A stretch of DNA of 64,000 bases from contig CM070599.1 in NCBI GenBank assembly GCA_036346395.1, forward strand, positions 39,423,232 to 39,487,231, given 5' to 3'. Source of the stretch: Hsuehochloa calcarea (taxonomy: Eukaryota > Streptophyta > Magnoliopsida > Poales > Poaceae). Numbering within the stretch: position 1 is the stretch's first letter; each line of letters starts with the position of its first letter. Both the position numbers and the translations under genes were made by a program. Shown here piece by piece: positions 45,930 through 57,918 of the stretch. Below the pieces are notes generated by a model, which ran no database searches, had not been told where the DNA came from, and saw only the letters and a list, made by a program, of their open reading frames with translations.

Positions 45930-46720
45930 GAGTTTTTTTAATAGAAAGACGGTAGGGGAGCCCCCTACAATATAATTAAATAATATAGGGGAATAATTAC
46001 AAGCAGTTTTAAGAAAGAATTTACAAACCCTCATAGAGGGTTAGATCAACAAATAAAGTGTAGCCATTGTAAAATAGATTCCTTGATATCCTCCTTCACT
46101 CTACAAATAAGTAGAGCTACTTCATTTGTAAACAAAGCTTTCCATGAGTCAAATGCAGGCTGGGTATTCTAAAAAATTTAGCCATTTCGTTGTTTCTCGA
46201 TATGCCAGGCATCAATAATAAAAATTTCCATGAAGAAAGGTTGCACAAATTGTTGTATGACCAGTTGTATCATTGGATGAAGACCCTAATTAAGATTCCA
46301 ATGGATTTGAAGAAATGCCCAACAAGCTTGATTAAATGGACATGTAAAGAACAGGTTCATTGTAGTTTCCTCAACATTTTGATTGCAAAGAACACATTGA
46401 ATGTCAGTACCATTATAGACATATCGTCTCTTGAGGATACTCCCTGTGTTTAACTGATCACAATCAGTAGCCAAATAAAGACTTTGTGCTTCATTATACA
46501 CTTAGATTTCCATATCCATTTTATTGTTCTTGGCACATTGAGACCATGTGAGAGAAATTCATAAAATTTGCATGAGGAATATTGTCCATGTCCCCATCTG
46601 TACGACCAAGAATCATGCCATGAATGGGTCAAGTCTACATTCTGTATAGTCTGGCGCAATGCCAAGTGTTTTCCAAAAGTCTGCATTTCGGGAGTTATAT
46701 TCGCTTCAAGCAATTAATAT
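45930..46720 (-). mobile_element. LINE (non-LTR retrotransposon) 3' fragment with zf-RVT motif
   Basis: Minus-strand frames in 46713-46286 contain WIWKSKCIMKHKVFIWLL followed, after a frame change, by CVLCNQNVEETTMNLFFTCPFNQACW. This is the zf-RVT zinc-binding segment at the C-terminus of plant LINE reverse transcriptases, with its Cys-x-x-Cys and His/Cys pattern (one position reads Phe-Thr-Cys). A poly-T run near 45930-45940 on the plus strand is compatible with the element's poly-A tail. The upstream reverse transcriptase and endonuclease are missing, so the copy is 5'-truncated. Confidence 0.7.
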
Positions 46721-46729
46721 GTCTTCTGG

Positions 46730-47215
46730 TGGTGATGATATTGCAGACTGCATTTACCTATTATGCATGTGTCATTTTCGATGAGTATGACACGCTTTGG
46801 TGCGTAGACAATATAGCATATGTGTGACTACGACAAGCATCCGTCGGTTTGTCGTGTGTATTCCCGCATGCTGGTGGTTAACATATTGCTGAAGACACAA
46901 ATTAATTGCCCTTCGTGGGCAACAATAATTGTGGTTGCCAATAGCATGGGTGTCGATAATGGCGTAAATGCTATTTTTCATATCAATTAGATAAGGATAA
47001 TAATCATGCAATTTAATTTAATTATCTCTCAAAATAAACTAGATTAATTTATGGCTTCGGCTAATTTGCTTCTGGCTTTGACCTAGGATATGTCACTGCG
47101 CCTACCGTGACTCTTGTTTTGAACATTTTTCTATGCTTCTAAGGTTCCAATATCCCACACATGCCTAATTTTCTCCCCTTTTCACATCAACTATAAAATC
47201 CCGAGTGAGAGCGTG
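46730..47215. other. Intergenic
   Basis: No gene or clear element boundary recognised. Confidence 0.3.
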
Positions 47216-47227
47216 TGCATCAGGCTT

Positions 47228-47279
47228 CCAACCACGAACCGTCTGTGATATTACAGAATCACAGACGGTTCGTGGTTGG
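47228..47279. repeat. Perfect 22-bp hairpin in the CACTA end
   Basis: The arm 47228-47249 (CCAACCACGAACCGTCTGTG and two further bases) is the exact reverse complement of 47258-47279, with an eight-base loop. Adjacent ACAGACGGTT copies could extend pairing into a larger foldback, a possible source of small RNAs. Confidence 0.85.
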
Positions 47280-47426
47280 AACCGTCTGTGATAAGACTTA
47301 TCACAGACGGTTTTTCAACCGTCTGTGATAACCGCCTGTTATCACAGACATAGAATTTTAGACGGTTCAAAAACCGTTTGTGATGACTGTTACGAACCGT
47401 CTGTGATGAGATTTTCTATAGTAGTG
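47228..47426 (-). mobile_element. CACTA transposon end with subterminal repeats
   Basis: Read on the minus strand, the segment starts CACTACTATAGAAAATC, a typical CACTA (En/Spm) terminus. It contains at least six copies, in both orientations, of the subterminal word ACAGACGGTT. The opposite terminus is not visible, so this is a fragment or a heavily deleted element. Confidence 0.7.
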
Positions 47427-47429
47427 TTG

Positions 47430-48990
47430 TTCGTACCTTATGAGGACCTAAATGCACAAAAAAGGCGCAGGTGGTGCGCAAAATCCCGCCATGACCCTGC
47501 AAGACACGCTGGCATGGGTCAAGCGTCCACATCAGCGGTCAAACTCAGCAAACCCTCTTTAGGACCTCTAGTGACACACTTAAATAAGTTTAGGTAGCTG
47601 ATTCTGTAGTTCCAAAGATGGGAACCTAAGTGACCCAACCCGACAAGTTTAAGGATCCATGGTGTATTTTACTAAAAAAATTACATCTTGAAGGAACTGT
47701 ACATTACATAGTGTAATTCACTCTTATGCTGGAAATTAATTTGTACATGACCTGAGCTGTTATAAAAGGTGGTCTTGTCAGAAAGACAATTACAGGAAGC
47801 AAACCAGAAGAGTACAGAATAAATCAAAGGTTCTGATTAGGCGAAGCAGCTAACAATATTTGTTATGGGCAATAGAAGACACGGTAGACAACTAATTCAT
47901 TCTTACCAACATTTGAAGACCCCAATGGTACTAACTGCTGTTTTTAGCAAGCATTTAGGCCGTAGGATTGCACTGTACTTGTGAATACAACAAAGTTGTG
48001 TATTTCAAGTTTTTGTATGTAAAAATTAAACAGCTTGATTACACAAAAATAGTATAATTCAAGAACAACACAACACAATGACTGAGAGTGCTGGAGCAAA
48101 TTGCTTTAGTGAAGCTAACACAAATCCACAACTCTTAGGACTCAAGGGCTTGGATATCTAAAATCAGCAGCAAGCTCATCTTGGATCACAAAGTGATATT
48201 CATTGGAACTGCTCAAGGTTCGCAGAACCATCTTTAATTCATGAACGTTGCAGTGCCCAGCTAATATTTTCTATTCAATTCCCCGCATTTGTAGGGAAGT
48301 AAGCCAGTAAGTGCAAGGTCACATATGACTTAACCTGCATTCGTAGGGTGACGAGATGAACCAGAGAAACATCAATCTGATCCATTTGCCGTCTACGGAG
48401 AACTAAAAGGCTGAAATTAGCAAGTGATGATACTGCAGCATTAGGCCTTAGAGAGGTATTATACATAAAACCATTTTGGGCCTTTCTCAGCTTCTCTACA
48501 TTTCATTTCTTGATGAAGGATAACATTAGCCCAGAAACTGCAGTAGGCCCGCAAAATCGATTTATTTTTTATGCTCTTTTTTCATGGAAGAACACAAGTA
48601 AAAAACAATTACTTGTTGTAAAATTAGTAGTTTTAGCAAATATTCAGAATAAATTTCAGCATAATTAAAGATAATTAAAGCATAATTCCTGCAGCATAAA
48701 ATTGCCAAAAATGACATAGCAATATGTAAAATTTTCATGTCAATTAAACATGATATGATGCTCAAAAGAAAGGACTTGAAAACATGTAAAATCAGCGTAA
48801 TGCTCAGATTTAAATATTTTTTTATTTGCTCTCAGATGTCGGGCTGCTCAAGATTAAATCTTAGCCTCCTCGTCATTTTTGTCAATATTCTTCACTAATT
48901 AGATATGACACAAAATAAATCAGACTTTGAGCTAAAATGAATGTCTAACTTAAATGTCCAGAATTGAATTATCTCATAAGTCACACATTG
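47430..48990. other. Intergenic
   Basis: No gene recognised. AT-rich and unstructured to the eye. The stretch 47430-47680 resembles transposon-derived sequence but has no boundaries I can support. Confidence 0.3.
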
Positions 48991-48999
48991 CACTTATCA

Positions 49000-49800
49000 C
49001 CTTTTGGCCAACAAAGAAAGCAATACTATTACAGTGCAAACTGAAATCACAAATCAACACCTACTGCTTTGGTCAACAGAGTAAGCAATACTATCACAGC
49101 TATAAGAGATTATTACTAATCAAATTCTGTCAACAGAGAGGCAACCGAACCACAATAGGTCAACAGATGTAGGACCGGAAATCACAAATTAACACCTACG
49201 CTTTAGCTATGAAAGCCAAAAATGAGCAATCGTAAATACGACACAAATGTGGAGACTTAAACTCTATAAGAGATTATTACTAATCAAATTCCCACATATC
49301 AAAGCAAGACAAAATGGGTCAAGAGACCAAGCATAAACCCTTGAATCAAGGAAGCACCAAATTCATCCAAATGAGAGAAGAACACAAAAGAGAGGCAATC
49401 GAACCACAATAGGTCAACAGAGCTATGACAAAGAAAATGAATCAACAATAGTATACAAACGTTAAGCCCAAGTCTGATTTAACAATGTCAATCCAATTTC
49501 ACAAGTGACAATAATCATCATCGAGCAATAATTCGATCCCACAACATTACTAAGCAAAGTCTCTGTGTGCTAGACAATAATACATAATTAAATTGACTAG
49601 AACGGCAAAGTAACACCAAAAACTGAACAACAGTATACTCACGATGTGGATGGCACTCAAAGCCACTGAGTAGCAAACGATTTAACAATGTCAATCCAAT
49701 TTCACAAGTGCAAGGCACATCGAATGTCGCTATCTCAAAGTAACACCAAAAATCGAAAACCAATCGCCTGCAAGGCACATCGAATGTCGCTATCTCGTCG
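49000..49800. repeat. Mosaic of short interspersed duplications
   Basis: Several words recur within 800 bases: ACCACAATAGGTCAACAGA (about 49151 and 49405), TAAGAGATTATTACTAATCAA (about 49104 and 49266), TTTAACAATGTCAATCCAAT (about 49478 and 49681), AAAGTAACACCAAAAA (about 49606 and 49737), and CAAGGCACATCGAATGTCGC (49711 and 49771, exactly 60 bases apart). The pattern looks like repeated templated repair or serial duplication. Confidence 0.7.
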
Positions 49801-51700
49801 CCTAGTGAGAGGACGTGGTCGTCGAAGATACAATGTCGTTCTTCACAATTTGGGACACACCAAACATGAAGTTATGGTACCGAGAGATATATCGCACAAG
49901 AATAACCAACAAGATGCTCCGGTCGAAAGCACCAAGGAGAAACAAACCAAATATCTTCTTCCTCTCAATATCAAGTCAAGACAACCGGTCATGTCCGCGT
50001 ATCTAGCTCATGGGTACTTAAGAAAATATACCCTTATCTTCCTTTGATCGCGACCTTATGATCACCCTTCGCCATAGAAAACAAGACCCTAGATGACGTG
50101 TTGCAGCAGCTCGAAATCATGATGATGGAGATCAACGGCATCAAGGTGTAGCAAGCCGCGAAAAGATCAAGTGATCGTCAAATGGAAGACAGGCGGCGCG
50201 GTAGCATTGCCCATGGCTTCCAGTGGCAGCAGTGGCGACTTCCATGCCCAAGGCCGCCTCTTGAACCCGAGTTTCATGACGACGAAGATCAACGCACTGT
50301 TCATCGCTTCCACAAGCTCTCCTTTCCGACGTATGATGGCGGGGAAGATCATCTCCCATAGCTCAATCGATGTGAGCAATTTTTTCGGGGGCAACATGCT
50401 ATGGAGAAAGAACGAGTTTGGTTGGCATCCTACCACTTGACCGATGCCACCTAGCAATGGTACTACCAACTCGAACGCGATGAAGTCATGATTTCATGGG
50501 TTCGCTTCTTGGAGTTCATGAACATGCAGTTTGGGCCTCCCATCTGCAACAATCCTCATGGTGAATTGGCTCAACTACGATGAACAACGATGGTTGTTGC
50601 ATACCAAAAGAAGTTTTTGGCGCTCTTATGCCATGTTGGGCAAGCCGTAGCAAACCGACGTCGAGCTTCAACATCCAATGCATCTTCAAACGACTATGAG
50701 TTTGGCTCGAGCATATGAGCAGCGTCTCGAGGAGACATCTGGGGATTCAAAGCCTCCATTAAAAACCCCCACCGTGCCATGCTTCACTTCAGGAGTAGTG
50801 CAGGCTTAGGTGCCTTGGCGTCGAGGACCAGCATGCCGACTTCAACCATGGGGGCAACGACCACACTAGCACTGTCCATACTGTCGACATCCACCGGCAC
50901 CACGACTAACCTAGCCTCCAAATCCCGACATCTCTCTGTGGAAGAGATGTTTGATCAACGCTCCAAGGGACTATGCTACAATTCCCCCAAAAATTCTCAA
51001 GGAACCATCATTGTTCCTTGAAGGGAATTTTTCTTCTCGAGCTTGACATTGATGATGATTCAACCGAAGACGATAATCATGTGGAGATATCGCTTCACGC
51101 TCTCACCAGCATTCGCACGGGCTGTACAATGCAGTTGACGATAGTGATTGAAGGACAACAACTGCTCGCACTCGTGGACTCCGACTCCACCCACACCTTT
51201 ATGGCCGAAGCCGTCGCACAGCGCCTTGGCTTATCCCCACTACCACGGCTAGGTATGTGGGTCGTGGTGGTGAACGGTGACCGAGTGACCACCACGGGAG
51301 TTTGTGCTAACGCTCGCGTCACGATTGCTCACGTGGTCTTTCGTGCCGACTGTTATGTTATTCCACTCGACGACTTTGACTTAGTTCTTGGAGTACAGTG
51401 GCTCCACACTTTAGGGTTGATTCTTAAGGACTTCATGAAGCTCACGATGACCATCAAGTGACTTGGACCGGACTAGATGCTGCACCGATTGGTGGACAAT
51501 CTTGCGCCATCACGGGTCGTGAATTGATAATAGACCTTTTGACCGAGTTCGCTATTCTCTTTGAGGAACCGCACGGGCTACCACCACCTCGACGACACGA
51601 CCACCACATTCACCTATTGCTGGGCACCATCCCAGTTGTCGTTCGACTATATCGTTATCCGCAATTATTGAAGGATGAAATTGAGTAGCAATACGATGAG

Positions 51701-52252
51701 ATGTTGGCACAAGGTATTATCCGCGAAAGTACTTCAGTTTTTTCATCCCCTGTTTTGCTTGTTAAAAAGCAAGACGCTTATTGGCGCTTCTGCGTGGATT
51801 ATCGTGCCCTCAACGACAAGACAATCAAGCATAAGTTTCCTATTCATGTCGTCAACAAGCTTTTGGATGAACTCAATGATGCTCGTTTCTTCACCAAGCT
51901 CGATTTGCGCAGTGGCTGCCATCAGGTTTTGTTGCATGGTCCTAAAATTGAGAAGACAATGTTTCGTACGCATCGTGGTCACTTTGAGTTTTTGGCCATG
52001 CCGTTTGGTCTCACGAATGCTCCGACGACATTCTAGGCTCTTATGAATGATATCCTCAAGCTTTTTCTTCATCGTTTTGTCCTTATTTTCTTTGATGATA
52101 TTTTGGTCTACAGCTCGTCGTGGGCTGAACATCTTCGACAAGTGTGCACCATGCTTCAACTCATGCGGCATCATCAGCTATTTTTGAAGAAGTCCAAGTA
52201 TCTATTTTGCCCTGAGTTTGTGGCTTATCTAGGCCACATCATCTCCGGTTAG
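51701..52252 (+). pseudogene. Gypsy reverse transcriptase core, interrupted by stops
   Basis: The frame carries FCVDYRALNDKT, FFTKLDLRSGCHQV, HFEFLAMPFGLTNAPTTF and, after a stop at 52034-52036, FFDDILVYSSS. The catalytic aspartates of the DLR and FDD motifs are still present. The stop at 52034 stands where the family has a glutamine codon; the stop at 52250 ends the thumb-side frame. Confidence 0.85.
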
Positions 52253-54339
52253 GGTGTGGCTAAGGGTTCGGACAAGATAGACTCAATTCAGGCATGGCCG
52301 AAACCACGTACCATCAAGGCGCTTCATGGGTTCCTCGGCCTCACCGGTAATTATCAATAGTTCATCAAGGAATATGGTTCGGTGGTAGCTCCCCTCACCA
52401 AACTACTCAAGAAGGAAGCTTTTTCATGGACATCAAACGCTGCCCTGGTCTTTGCAGCTTTGAAGACAACTCTTGTGACGACACCAATACTCCATCTTCC
52501 TGACTTCACCAAGCATTTCACGATGGATTGTGATACATCTGGTGTGGGGTTTGGGGCCGTATTGCACCAAGGTGGAGGCCCAATTGCTTTTTTCAGTCAG
52601 ACGGTAGCTCCTCATCACGCTAAATTGGCAACTTATGAACATAAATTGATTGGATTGGTCAAGGCCGTACGACATTGGTGGCCGTATCTTTGTGGACATG
52701 CTTTTCTTGTTCGGACTGATCATTATAGCTTGAAATTTTTTGCTCGATCAACGACTCTCTACTATCTCTCAACATACTTGGGTGAGCAAACTTTTTTGTT
52801 ATTATTTTTCTGTGGAGTTTCGTCCTGGCCGACAGAACACCGAGGCAGATTCACTATCTCGGTGTGATGAGGAGGGCATGGAAATTCGGGCATTATCCGG
52901 GTGAAGCTTCGCTATTTTCACCGCCCTTCAGCAGGAGGTTTCATCTATTCCCAAGCTCATGGTATTGTGGGATAAAATATGACAGGTACAATTGAATCAG
53001 GTTGGACCTTCGCGAACGGATTGCTTTTATACAATGGGCGTGTTTTTGTGGTAGACTCGTCACTTCTTTGGGCCGAATTGCTTGCTGATGCGCACAATAC
53101 TGGTCATAAAGGCATTCAGAAAACTTTACATCGTTTTCGAGCGACCTTCTTCAACTCTAGTGCTAATAAAAAGGTTCGTGAATATATCAAAGATTGTGTG
53201 GTCTATCAGCAAAATAAAACTGAACATTTACATCCAGCAGGACATCTCCAACCTTCGAATGTACCTTCAGCAGTTTAGGAGGATATTTCCATGGACTTTA
53301 TTGAAGGTTTTCCCAAGGTGGGTAGCAAAATGGTTATCTTAACGATTATTGATCATTTTTCGAAATACAATCATTTTATTCTGCTTGGTCATCCCTACAC
53401 GGCAAACTCCGTTGCTCGCGCCTTCTTTGATGATATTGTTCATCTCCATGGTATCCCCTGTTGTATCGTGGGTGATCGTGATCCTATCTTGTCCAGTAGT
53501 TTTTGAACAGAACTTTTTGGTCTTGCGGGAGTTAAGCATCACATGAGTTTTGCTTTTCACCCACAAACGGATGGTCAGTCTAAAATGATCAATCAATCGC
53601 TATGTACATACGGTGTCTATCTAGTGATCATCCTAAGCAGTGGCTTCAATGGTTTCCTTAGGCAGAGTTTTGCTACAATACTTCCTATCACTCCGCCTTA
53701 CGTACCACACCTTTTCAAGTAGTCTATGGGCGCGATCCTCCTTTAATGACGTACCAGTTAGGTGGAGCACAAGTGGCAGCTGTTGATTAGCAATGGCATG
53801 ATTGTGATGAATTTCTCACTGAAATTTGCAAATGCCTACTTCAAGCTCAGGATTACATGAAGCAACATTACGATAAACATCACCGTGAGATCAACTTTGT
53901 GGTGGGGGAATGGGCATGGCTTGGTCTTTATCACCGCACAGTAGTTTCCATCACAAACCAACAACGTTCTAAATTAGCTCCCCATTTTTACGGTCTTGTC
54001 TTGGTTGAAGAACGATTTGCCACATTTGCTTATCGTCTCCAGCTCCCTCCCAAAGCTAGTATACATAATACTTTCTATGTTGCTTTACTCAAAAAGTATC
54101 TCGGGCCAATTCCACCGGTTCCTGGCCGACTACCGGACATTGTGCATGGTCTTGTGGTTCATTCGCCGTTATCTGTTGTCCGGGCTCGTTTGAACCATGG
54201 TACTTGGGAACTACTCGTTCCATGGTTGGGGTGTTCTTCTGCCGATGCGACATGGGATCGTTTGGATGATTTTCAACAATATCCCTTATTCTAGCTCGAG
54301 GACGAGCCGTTTCACAGAGAGAGAGAGAGAGGGAGGTAA

Positions 54340-54866
54340 TGTTGTGGATGCCTTTGTGAGAAAGACGTATCAAAGACAGCGACGGGCTGCAATGGCAACG
54401 ACTTGGGCCGGGGGTACTGTTCACACATCAGATTTGGCTACAATAACTGAATTGGTTACTGCTCCCGATTTGGCAGCAGATTCGGAATAACCGAATCGGT
54501 TTCTATAGCTGATTTGGCATCGTAAGGTGCTATCAGCAGGGGTGATTAGAGCTAGAGATTAATCTCCTTAAGAGATATGATAGAGTTAGTTTCTCCTTAA
54601 AAGATTGAGGTAGAGAATAGGTTAGTTTTGTATTCGATTCAGGTTGTGCTTTCCACTTTTGAAAAATTTGCATGCTTAAGTCTATAAAAGCAACATATGT
54701 AAAAGAGGGAGACCCGATAAAGAAATAAGAAAAGTCTTTAGCCTCACAAGTTTCGGTAGAGTACGTTCAGAGCCTAGACTGACCGGAGCAAGTCCAACCG
54801 ACCTAAGGTTTCGTCAATTTATCATCTCTTTGCATTTTCGTCCTCTCCCATCCCACGCCGTATCAT
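54340..54866 (+). repeat. Putative 3' LTR of the gypsy element
   Basis: It begins TGTTGTGGATGCC directly after the purine-rich tract GAGAGAGAGAGGGAGGTAA and includes a TATA-like CTATAAAAG. The terminal CA was not determined, so the right edge is an estimate. Confidence 0.5.
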
Positions 54867-54869
54867 AGA

Positions 54870-55380
54870 CTATGTACCTAGAACAAGGATAAACAAATAC
54901 AAATGCCGAGTTGTTTCAGTTAGAACAATCAATGCAGTATGCAAACCAAAGCTTGAACAACAGACTGGAGAAAACGAACAACTATATAGGCATTCGCTAG
55001 GAAACGAAGATGTTCCATCCTAAAGAACATTGCTCATCAAACAACAATAAAATAGCAACATGGAAGCAAAATATGAACAAATAAACAACCAAGTCGATAT
55101 ATGGAGTGACTGACAAGTGCAACACTCTTTAATTGAAATATCTTTCTACAAGCTTTCATATTTAACCTGGTCTGAATTACTTGCAAGCCAGTTCGAAGTG
55201 AGTAAATATAATATTCAACACGTCTCTACTCATCTATTTTCACAATAAACTATATAATTATATATCAGAACTACAAAAGGTCATTTGATCTCCTCGTGCA
55301 TCAAGAATTCAGAATTATTGTTACTATCATCGCTTGTAAAAGAAGAGCTAGCTTGAAGTGGAAATTTAGATGCAGAACAC
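54870..55380. other. Intergenic
   Basis: AT-rich; no gene or element boundary recognised. Confidence 0.3.
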
Positions 55381-55382
55381 CC

Positions 55383-55989
55383 CTCGATCAAAGGTGCACC
55401 TGAACCCCGCCTTCCATGAGTACTCCCACACCTTTTTCACGATCCTGAACACGATGTGCTCGTACGGCCACGCCGCGTGAAACCTGATGATCATGTCTCG
55501 CTGCCCTCCTCGTCCTCGTCGACGGTGTACTGAGGAGGCTTCGTGTCGACGAAGTTGAGGTAGTAGACCACGAACTTGTAGCCCTTGACGATCTTGGGCG
55601 GCGGGTGCTCGTGGTCATAGTGCACGCGGTTGTACCTACTCCACTCGTACCCTGACCGCACCCGCGCAATGTACTTGGGCTTCCTCCGCTCCGATCCCGG
55701 CGGCGTCTGCGGCAACACGACCCGGCAGAATGGCTCTGACCCCTCTTCGTCGGGCGTCCGCGATGCCGTCCCCGTAGTCTGCGCTCTCGGGTTCCTCGTC
55801 CTAATGGCGGAGCCAAGATTTTCACGATAAAGTGCGAACTTAAATAACATGTAGTTATGTACTGACTAGTGACTAACTAACTCACCACTAATTGTTCTAC
55901 TTCTACGTAATACATTATCTATACAAATCTACATACTAACATATAATCTAACACTTACACATAATCACAAATGTCATTGCATGTACCAA

Positions 55990-56042
<53 letters not shown>

Positions 56043-56663
56043 GGATTTTCCAAAAAAAAATTAGGGATACATCTACCCCATGCTCCTATACTAACTCCAC
56101 CGCTGCCTCGTCCTTGTTGTCGAACGCGGGCGATGCATCGTCGCAGGTGGAGTAGCTCTGCTCCAGGTACTTCTTGGCCTTCTCCACCTTGATGAACTCT
56201 GTCACTCCCTGCCAGTGTTCAACAACCTTGGCCTCACCGGCGGCCATCCGCGTGACGATGGTCTGCTGCATCGTGTCGCGCTCTTCGAGGTTCTTTCCTT
56301 CGACGACGCTCTTCACGTTGGTCAAGATTGCGGAGTGCAATAACCTGTCGTCCTCTCACGCGCGCCCGACCGTACCGATGGTCATCTCGATCTTGGCATC
56401 GCGCATTACCTTGGCCGCCTCCCAGAAGGGCTCGTTGGCCCAGTTGAGATCGGCCTGTGCGATCTCCTTCCCGATCTCCTTCAGTTCCTCCACTGACGCG
56501 CCGCGGAATGCTGCGAGCTCGCAGCGCCGCCTGCCGTCGAGACATGCGACGAGCATATATTGATGGGCTTGGGGCGCCCCACAGCGAACCGCGCCTCGAC
56601 CCTGAGCCTGCATTGCTCGAGGAGGAAAGCAGACTCCTCCAATTTCTATGATTTTGTAGATAT
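55383..56663 (-). pseudogene. Cactin-like gene copy with frameshifts
   Basis: On the minus strand, fragments appear in the order of the cactin protein. About 56640-56560: LLEQCRLRVEARF then VGRPKPINI, the upstream conserved segment. 56550-56350: ELKEIGKEIAQADLNW then NEPFWEAAKVM. 56340-56090: LHSAILTNVKSVVEGKN then GEAKVVEHWQGVTEFIKVEKAK, the central domain. 55800-55500: KPKYIARVRSGYEWSRYN then HYDHEHPPPKIVKGYKFVVYY; and 55495-55383: MIIRFHAAWPYEH then FRIVKKVWEYSWKAGFRCTF, the C-terminal domain. Frame changes occur near 56560 and 55500, and the end stops at CI in place of the usual LHLYFNFKR tail. Cactin is a conserved nuclear protein linked to splicing. This copy lacks the N-terminal arginine-rich part and looks non-functional. 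The 56080-55830 gap with a TA microsatellite could be an old intron. Confidence 0.75.
55993..56036. repeat. (TA)n microsatellite
   Basis: About 20 uninterrupted TA units, inside the gap between the two parts of the cactin-like pseudogene. Confidence 0.95.
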
Positions 56664-56882
56664 GCTGTGATTGTTGAGCACAATTTGGTATAGTTATCAT
56701 GTGATTGTAAATTGAGTTTACATGCATGACTCCATTGTTTATTTTCTTGGTAAATCTGCTCAGTCCTATATCGTGGTCTCGTGGATAGATGTGCATGGAA
56801 CTTGTTTGATCTGTGATAGAGACTAGTGGTATAAGGAAAAGAGACGACATGTTGAAGATGAAATAGAGAATCAAGTTACAAA

Positions 56883-57119
56883 ATGGAGAAGCAAACGAAA
56901 ATTATAATTGCATGTATGACGCTTCACAACTTTATACGAGTTAGTGTTTTACGTGATGAAGTTTTTGAGGGATACGATCTTGACAAAGATTATGATCCAA
57001 ATGATATACAAGCTGAATCATCTGGAGGGGATGGTGACAATGGATCAACCGTCGCAGATGGAGACATCAGTACCTTTCGTGATAGTATTGTTACTTTTTT
57101 TATGGTCGTAAGAGGATAA
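56883..57119 (+). pseudogene. PIF/Harbinger transposase C-terminal remnant
   Basis: The frame has KQTKIIIACMTLHNFIR, matching the conserved end of the DDE domain of PIF/Harbinger (plant harbinger-derived) transposases, followed by the usual acidic tail with DYDPND and ending near STFRDSIV. The catalytic core upstream is missing. About 420 bases downstream, sequence ending ACAAACAGGCCC at 57539 resembles the inverted terminal repeat GGGCCTGTTTGT of such elements. Confidence 0.7.
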
Positions 57120-57915
57120 ATAGATTATATTAATATGATAAGTGCATGTTACAGTGACAAGATAATTGCATGGTATGATCGGATAATATTTGTTGATTTT
57201 GTGGCATGTTGTTTGGTCAACTAATATTTGACTTTTTATATTATTTTCTTTCGCTACGCAACGTCCAAAATTCATACATGCATGCACATTCAAATTTGCA
57301 GCCTGCAAGGCCTTGATACCGATACACATGCACGTATGAGCGATATCTATTTTGTTTCATACGTATACTTGTATGTATCACCATATTTTCAATTCTCATG
57401 CAAAAAAAGTTAAATACATGCATAAACATATCCTTCGAACTCTTAAGGTTAATTCAGACCTTTCATTATTCACCCACAATTCAATAATAATAGTTCTAAG
57501 CTGTAAGCCAAAAAAAAGCTAAGTCTAACAAACAGGCCCGATGACGCGTACGAATTCCAGTCAAGCACCAAATAAAACAAGTGGTTTTCGCAGCAGCTGT
57601 TGGCCTGTTGCGATAGTCATTTTTTTTGCGAAGAAGCTTTAAGACATTTTCTATTCGTGTATAAATCCAAACAAGATACTCCACTCAAACCATGACCACT
57701 GTATTATGCTTAAAACGACAAATCATTGTATTTTGCTAATGTTACATACTGAGCTTAAACGTGTGACATGCTGTCTACTGTTCTAGTCTCCCATAGCACA
57801 TGATTGATTAATCAAATACTCGCATCATCGTGTGAAAAGAAAACTATACTACCGAGTACTAGCATCGTAACGGTTGCACAGATGGCCGTCGAGATCAGGA
57901 TTCCAGTATCGCGCA
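57120..57915. other. Intergenic; probable tail of the PIF element
   Basis: No gene recognised. The part to about 57539 probably belongs to the PIF/Harbinger element. The rest is AT-rich and unassigned. Confidence 0.35.
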
Positions 57916-57918
57916 CAA

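Larger units (their letters stand above)
50090..54866 (+). mobile_element. Decayed Ty3/gypsy chromovirus-type retrotransposon
   Basis: Domain order on the plus strand is gag (about 50090-50960, with remnants of the LSFPTYDG and WLNRCEQFF motifs across frameshifts), protease (ALVDSDSTHTF near 51175), reverse transcriptase (51700-52250, FFDDILVYSSS near 52090), RNase H (52380-52760, TMDCDTSGVGFGAVLHQ), integrase (52980-53620, zinc-binding start TGHKGIQKTLHRF and core DFIEGFPKV) and a C-terminal chromo-like region (53857-54294, GTWELLVPWLG). This order is diagnostic of Ty3/gypsy. In-frame stops occur at 52034, 52250, 52358, 53276 and 53504, so it is inactive. A purine tract precedes a 3' LTR starting TGTTGTGG at 54340 that contains CTATAAAAG near 54683; its end is placed only approximately at 54866. 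I could not find a 5' LTR. Confidence 0.88.
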
